Source of the DNA: Ruminococcaceae bacterium UBA3903
GTDB lineage: Bacteria; Bacillota; Clostridia; Oscillospirales; Acutalibacteraceae
Length of the DNA stretch: 17,653 bases
Assembly (NCBI GenBank): GCA_002391625.1
Contig: DGFJ01000028.1
Coordinates: forward strand, 1 to 17,653
Direction: 5' to 3'
The translations under genes were made by a program, and so were the position numbers. A model generated the notes under the pieces. That model did not search any database. It had not been told where the DNA came from and was given only the letters and a program-made list of their open reading frames with translations. This document shows, one piece after another, positions 13,729 to 17,653 of this stretch (the first letter of the stretch is position 1; each line of letters opens with the position of its first letter).

Positions 13729-16137
13729 ATGGATTTTTTTGTTTCAGCGGTTACTATCATTTTGACGATTGTCAACGGATTGTATTTGGTTTTTAATACC
13801 AGTATAAAAAAAGGAAAAATATGTAAATTTATTATAGATAACAAAAATAATAACTATTATTTTTTCACGATATGCTTTTTTAATCTGGGTGTTTTGATTG
13901 TTTTTACAATTTTAGATATATGTAATATGGGGGTGTTTTCATCTGTTAAGTATTTATCGTTATATTGTTTGATTTTTAGTGTGCTTTTTGTCGCAGGTGG
14001 CAAATTATTTGGAATGGGTGTGCTGAAAAAATACAAAGGTGGCATTTGTTATTTTTCAAAGGTTGCTGTTGTTGCATTGCTATTAGAGCTGACGGTGTTC
14101 AACTTCAATAGCTATGTCTTGGTAGGTGGTAGCTATACACAACAAGCTTTAGATATATCCACAGCCCAAATTTATAATATGTCAGAAAAATCCAATGGCT
14201 ATGTTACAAATAATAATGAATATGCCTATATTCAGTTTAATAATATAAATAAACCTGTTGGTACAGTTAGAGTTGATGCATCAGCAGAAACTAAGGGTGG
14301 TACATTTAACGTTGGTGTCAACTTTTCTGATGCTACTAATAAATCCATGCGTACAGGTTTAATGACTGTGTGTGAGATAATGGACAACGAAAGAAGTCAA
14401 TACGCACCCTGCCATTTTTCAGGTGATGTGTCTAAGCTGTCATTTAATTTTAATGTTGATGAAAACAACATTGTTAAAATCCATTCTATAACTATTAACT
14501 CACCAATTCCATTAAACATTTCTGTACTGCGATTTTCAATAATATTTGGTATTGCTGCTTTAGTGTACCTTTTTTACATTTATAAAAAACTAAGAAAACC
14601 GTTTTTTACCAGTATTAAAACGTGTAAAATTGGAGCTTTAATTATTACAGCTGTATTTATTGTTTTGGCATTTACTTCAATAAATATGGGTCGAATATCA
14701 AATGGTGACACACTGTATAATGATTTTTCTTTGACAAATGGCAATCAAATAACACAGGAGTTAGTAGATGCTTTTGAAAATGGCAGTGTAGAGGTATCTC
14801 CTGATAAAGATACCTCGGCCTTGGAGGGCTTGGACAATCCATACGATTGGAGCGAACGTGAAGAAAAAAATGTTCCAGCGTTATGGGACCATGTGTACTA
14901 TAACGGCTCATATTACTCATATTATGGAATAGCCCCTGTTTTGTTGGTGTTCTTACCATATCATTTATTAACGGGATATTATTGCCCAACATCATGGGCG
15001 GTTCTGTTGTTTTCTATAATAGGAATAGTTTTTTTAACCAAACTGGTTTTGGTGTTCTTTAAAAAGTTCTTTAGCAATGTGCCGGCTTCATTTGTGCTGA
15101 TGAGTATAATTCTGCTACAGGTTTCATCAGGAGTTTGGTTTAATTTGATTAGACCTGATTTTTATGAAATAGCACAATCCTCTGGCTTTACCTTTGTTAC
15201 AGCAGGTGCATATTTTCTGTTAGCCTCTAATGTTATAGGTGATGGTAAAATATCACTGCATAGAATAGCGTTATCCTCGGGATGCTTAGCCTTAGCTGTT
15301 TTGTGCCGTCCAACGCTAGCCGTATATTGCTTTGCTGCACTATTATATTTGGCGGTAGGATTTTTAAAAACTATAAGAAATGGCAAAGCTAAAAAAGTAC
15401 AGGCTGATGGTGCTGCTTCGTCTAAATTTGAAAGTGCTAAGTATTTGTTATATGCATTATTGCCTTTTGTTATAATTGGTGGTATACAAATGGTTTATAA
15501 CTATATGAGATTTGGCTCATTTACAGATTTTGGTATAGATTATTCCTTGACAATTAATGATTTTACACAGTCACAGTACCATACTATTATGGCAGCCATA
15601 GGTTTGTTTAACTTCATATTGGCTGTGCCTATTATCAATACTGTATTTCCATTTGTACATTCTAACTTTACTAATTTAGATGTGAATGGCTATTACTTTA
15701 TTGCTAATACAGTGGCAGTAGGTATAATGTTTAGGGCATTGCCAATGTTTTCATACCTTTTTGCCCGTCGGGCGTATACCTTAGCACCACATAAAACACG
15801 GAAAACAAATACAATTTTAATTTTAGCCAGCTGTGTTTTGGCACCCCTTATTATTATATTTTCTATATGGGAAAGTGGCTACGGTGTACGATATTCCACA
15901 GACTTCTCCTGGGAAATGATAATAGGTGCATTAGCCATCGGTTTTACAATTTACTTGTCAGTGAAAAACGAAAGTATTAGACGTATATTGGAACGTGTTT
16001 TCCTAGCTTCAGTAATTTTGGCTATTATTATAAATGTTGCTATGAATGTTGAGTATCAATTACCTGCTTATGCAAATAATAGTGTGGCTAATAGTATAAT
16101 TTGCACAATTTCAAGAACACTAGAATTTTGGAAGTGA
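13729..16137 (+). CDS. Large polytopic membrane protein, GT-C-type glycosyltransferase-like
   Basis: The 802-residue protein has about four N-terminal membrane segments (to residue 120). A beta-rich extracytoplasmic domain (about 128-262) follows, then further segments from 263 onward with a loop at 321-400 and many more helices to the C-terminus. The loop holds NPYDWSEREEK and LWDHVYYNGSYYSYYG before the next helix. An NPYD...R...LWD..YYNGKYY-YFG signature is typical of large clostridial membrane proteins resembling GT-C (GT39/ArnT-like) glycosyltransferases that use lipid-linked sugars. The classic DxD/DE motif in the first loop was not identified, so activity is inferred. The frame opens upstream at 13708, but AAGGAGG just before the ATG at 13729 sets the start. 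It stands alone between a promoter and the kinase gene. Confidence 0.7.
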   Translation: MDFFVSAVTIILTIVNGLYLVFNTSIKKGKICKFIIDNKNNNYYFFTICFFNLGVLIVFTILDICNMGVFSSVKYLSLYCLIFSVLFVAGGKLFGMGVLKKYKGGICYFSKVAVVALLLELTVFNFNSYVLVGGSYTQQALDISTAQIYNMSEKSNGYVTNNNEYAYIQFNNINKPVGTVRVDASAETKGGTFNVGVNFSDATNKSMRTGLMTVCEIMDNERSQYAPCHFSGDVSKLSFNFNVDENNIVKIHSITINSPIPLNISVLRFSIIFGIAALVYLFYIYKKLRKPFFTSIKTCKIGALIITAVFIVLAFTSINMGRISNGDTLYNDFSLTNGNQITQELVDAFENGSVEVSPDKDTSALEGLDNPYDWSEREEKNVPALWDHVYYNGSYYSYYGIAPVLLVFLPYHLLTGYYCPTSWAVLLFSIIGIVFLTKLVLVFFKKFFSNVPASFVLMSIILLQVSSGVWFNLIRPDFYEIAQSSGFTFVTAGAYFLLASNVIGDGKISLHRIALSSGCLALAVLCRPTLAVYCFAALLYLAVGFLKTIRNGKAKKVQADGAASSKFESAKYLLYALLPFVIIGGIQMVYNYMRFGSFTDFGIDYSLTINDFTQSQYHTIMAAIGLFNFILAVPIINTVFPFVHSNFTNLDVNGYYFIANTVAVGIMFRALPMFSYLFARRAYTLAPHKTRKTNTILILASCVLAPLIIIFSIWESGYGVRYSTDFSWEMIIGALAIGFTIYLSVKNESIRRILERVFLASVILAIIINVAMNVEYQLPAYANNSVANSIICTISRTLEFWK

Positions 16138-16211
16138 TTTTGCGAAAAAAGAATTATTCACAGGTATAAAACAGAAAATTTGTTTAAAATACTAGCAAAA
16201 TTGTATTATTC

Positions 16212-16238
16212 CACAAAAATGAGCTGTAATTTTTTGTG
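16212..16238 (+). terminator. Weak hairpin after the membrane protein gene
   Basis: CACAAAAA (16212-16219) pairs with TTTTTGTG (16231-16238) about 75 bases beyond the stop codon. The stem is AT-rich and the tail after it is only partly T-rich, so termination may be inefficient. Confidence 0.35.
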
Positions 16239-16271
16239 ATATTTTCACTATACATTTCAAATTCAATGTAG

Positions 16272-16277
16272 TATAAT
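16272..16277 (+). promoter_or_regulatory. -10 element of the APH-fold kinase gene
   Basis: A perfect TATAAT about 78 bases before the start codon at 16355. The best hexamer 17 bases upstream is TATACA, a weak -35. Confidence 0.55.
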
Positions 16278-16284
16278 AGGCACA

Positions 16285-16338
16285 GATACGAAGATACAGG
16301 ATGACCAAAAACAATTCATGTGTATCGACTGGCGTATC
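16285..16338 (+). promoter_or_regulatory. Stacked leader hairpin ahead of the kinase ribosome binding site
   Basis: Three nested perfect stems share one axis: GATACG (16285-16290) with CGTATC (16333-16338), GATACA (16293-16298) with TGTATC (16321-16326), and ATGA (16301-16304) with TCAT (16316-16319). The structure would begin about at the predicted transcript start and ends 3 bases before the AAAGGGG ribosome binding site, so it could influence translation. No T tract follows, so it is not a terminator. Confidence 0.5.
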
Positions 16339-16354
16339 AGAAAGGGGAATTTTT

Positions 16355-17104
16355 ATGACATTCGAAAAAGTATTAGCTGAGCGTAAGGACAAGACAATCT
16401 ACAAGGACGGCGACAGTACAATCAAGGTTTTTAGTGAGAAGTACCCAAAGTCAGATGTTCTTAACGAAGCGCTTAACCACGCAAGAGTAGAGGAAACAGG
16501 TTTGTGCATTCCATCTATTAAGGCAGTTTCTATTATTGATGGCAAGTGGGCAATAACACTTGATTATGTAGAGGGTAAAACATTAACAACTATTATGGCA
16601 GAAGATCCTGCTAATGTTGACAAATATTTAAACCAGTTCGTTGACCTACAGCTTGAGGTTCACAGCAAAAAAGCTCCCTTGCTAAACAAGCTGAAGGACA
16701 AAATGAATCGTAAGATTTCCAGCCTAAATGACATTAACGCTACTACCAGATATGAGCTTCATACTCGACTAGAGGGTATGCCAAAGCATACTAAGGTTTG
16801 TCATGGCGATTTTAACCCTAGTAATATTATTGTTGATAAAGATGGCAAGTTCCATATACTGGACTGGTCACACGCAACACAGGGTAATGCTTCGGCAGAT
16901 GCGGCCAGAACATATATGCTGTTCTCATTAAGCCACCCAGAGCTAGCCGATAAATATATGTCAATATTCTGTGAAAAGAGCAATACAGCTAAACAATATG
17001 TACAGCAATGGCTGCCAATTGTTGCTGCATCTCAAATGGTTAAGGGCGTTGAAAGCGAAAAAGAATTCTTAATGAAGTGGATTGATGTTGTAGAGTACGA
17101 ATAA
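16355..17104 (+). CDS. Aminoglycoside phosphotransferase (APH)-fold small-molecule kinase
   Basis: A 249-residue soluble protein of the APH/choline kinase superfamily. Lys24 in STIKVF is the likely ATP-anchoring lysine. The catalytic loop is HGDFNPSNIIVD (His150, Asp152, Asn157), and ILDWSHA (Asp170) supplies the metal-binding aspartate. The N-lobe is short, as in many clostridial members annotated broadly as phosphotransferases. Such proteins more often phosphorylate metabolites than give drug resistance, and nothing here points to aminoglycosides. The frame is open from 16301, but AAAGGGG located 7-8 bases before the ATG at 16355 sets the start, and the bases before it form a leader hairpin. 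Codon use in this gene looks less AT-biased (more AAG, GAC) than in the preceding membrane gene, which may reflect higher expression. Confidence 0.88.
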   Translation: MTFEKVLAERKDKTIYKDGDSTIKVFSEKYPKSDVLNEALNHARVEETGLCIPSIKAVSIIDGKWAITLDYVEGKTLTTIMAEDPANVDKYLNQFVDLQLEVHSKKAPLLNKLKDKMNRKISSLNDINATTRYELHTRLEGMPKHTKVCHGDFNPSNIIVDKDGKFHILDWSHATQGNASADAARTYMLFSLSHPELADKYMSIFCEKSNTAKQYVQQWLPIVAASQMVKGVESEKEFLMKWIDVVEYE

Positions 17105-17220
17105 TATTTTTAATATTATTTGTTTTATGTCTTAATCGTTATTAAGCGTAAATTCTATGACTTGGTTTTCAACATAATAAAGCTTATATATGATTTTTCA
17201 TTTTATCTTTCCTTTCAAAA

Positions 17221-17249
17221 AATCACTACAGTTTTTTACTGTAGTGATT
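17221..17249. terminator. Strong terminator downstream of the kinase gene
   Basis: AATCACTACAGT (17221-17232) pairs perfectly with ACTGTAGTGATT (17238-17249) around a 5-T loop. T tracts follow on both strands, so it can act from either side. It begins 117 bases after the kinase stop, and the bases before it are AT-rich without a gene. Confidence 0.88.
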
Positions 17250-17281
17250 TTTATTTGGTTCGCTTAGCATAGGAATATAAT

Positions 17282-17653
17282 GGCTCTATGTCAATAGTTG
17301 GGGTAACCCAACTAAAACAAAAGTGAAGCAAGGGATGGCGTTAAGCTGTCGCTTGTTTAAGTATATTGGTCTTTTGATGAGAAAACATATGTAAAATACG
17401 ATTACGAAATCCATAAGCATTTCTTTTAAGAACCTTGATTTTGTTGTTACAGCCTTCTGTAAAGCCGTTGGTAACAGGAGCAGAAATGGATTTTTTTCTG
17501 CAAATCTCTTACCACAGGAGCAACGGTATCTCCTCTTATTAAAGTGAATTATCACATTATTTCCAAAGGACGGAATATCTTTAATTATCTGTTTTCGATA
17601 GTCGTGAACTGTGTCTGTTAAGTTACCACAGTGAGGGCATTTATGTGGTTTTC
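17282..17653 (-). mobile_element. ISL3-family insertion sequence, internally deleted copy (right edge, partial)
   Basis: The terminus GGCTCTATGTCAATAGTTGG begins at 17282, followed inward by GGTAACCCAA and the transposase tail. This is the same end found inverted at 170. Within only about 310 bases the element passes from the N-terminal zinc-finger region to the C-terminus of the transposase, which needs most of a 1.2-1.3 kb element to be missing. The other terminus lies outside the window. The 8 bases outside this end (17274-17281) differ from those outside the left copy. Confidence 0.85.
17341..17653 (-). pseudogene. ISL3 transposase pseudogene with central deletion
   Basis: Read from the right edge, the N-terminal zinc finger of ISL3 transposases is clear: KPHKCPHCGNLTDTVHDYRK followed by RRYRCSCGKRFAEKNPF. 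At about 17495 this is joined to the C-terminal segment NGFTEGCNNKIKVLKRNAYG, which lies in another frame and runs to the TAA at 17343-17341. The catalytic DDE core between them is absent, so the protein cannot be active. A second in-frame loss removes six residues (YHNFKR in the left copy) near the C-terminus. The zinc-finger frame itself continues in the wrong register to about 17286. The extreme N-terminus is beyond the window. Confidence 0.88.

Noticed and set aside
16355..17104. An aminoglycoside-resistance gene
   Set aside because: The catalytic motifs only show the APH/choline kinase superfamily; nothing supports aminoglycosides as substrate.
1..17653. A composite transposon formed by the two flanking ISL3 copies
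   Set aside because: The cargo is conserved housekeeping genes with matching composition and there is no matching target duplication outside the two ends.

Overview
The window is low-GC Firmicutes DNA, most likely from a gut clostridial lineage near Ruminococcus (Oscillospiraceae). This rests on AT-rich spacers, AAGGAGG-type ribosome binding sites, sigma-A promoters, and a secreted CHAP protein ending in a type I dockerin. The placement is an inference from gene content. No tRNA, rRNA or CRISPR array was found.

Both ends lie inside ISL3-family insertion sequences in opposite orientation. The left end (1-170) holds the last 36 codons of a transposase and the element terminus. The right end (17282-17653) holds a copy whose transposase has lost its middle and is out of frame. 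The genes between them look chromosomal, so this is probably a chromosomal segment bounded by two inverted IS copies, or a contig that stops in repeats.

Region 340-6117 (minus strand) is housekeeping: htpG (Hsp90 chaperone), a cytoplasmic cyclophilin-type prolyl isomerase, a DEDDh 3'-5' exonuclease with a C-terminal zinc ribbon, and typA/bipA. typA and the exonuclease are 29 bases apart and probably share the typA promoter. The exonuclease and the isomerase are separated by about 540 non-coding bases with several hairpins and a short tandem repeat.

Region 6371-9356 holds a FUSC-like membrane protein (plus strand), transcribed divergently from typA, then a small unknown protein and a short lipoprotein (both minus). 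A strong bidirectional terminator and a hairpin-bearing intergenic element lie where transcription converges.

Region 9804-12200 holds a Cof-type HAD phosphatase, a GNAT acetyltransferase (both plus) and a YjjU-like patatin phospholipase (minus). The HAD and patatin promoters each carry an inverted repeat placed like an operator.

Region 12458-17104 (plus strand) is surface-related: the CHAP-SH3-dockerin protein, a large GT-C-like polytopic membrane protein with an extracytoplasmic domain, and an APH-fold small-molecule kinase preceded by a stacked leader hairpin. Most genes have their own promoter and terminator, so apart from typA-exonuclease this is mainly a run of single-gene units. I see no clear multi-gene novel system. 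The most interesting leads are regulatory or structural RNA/DNA elements and the dockerin-tagged CHAP protein.
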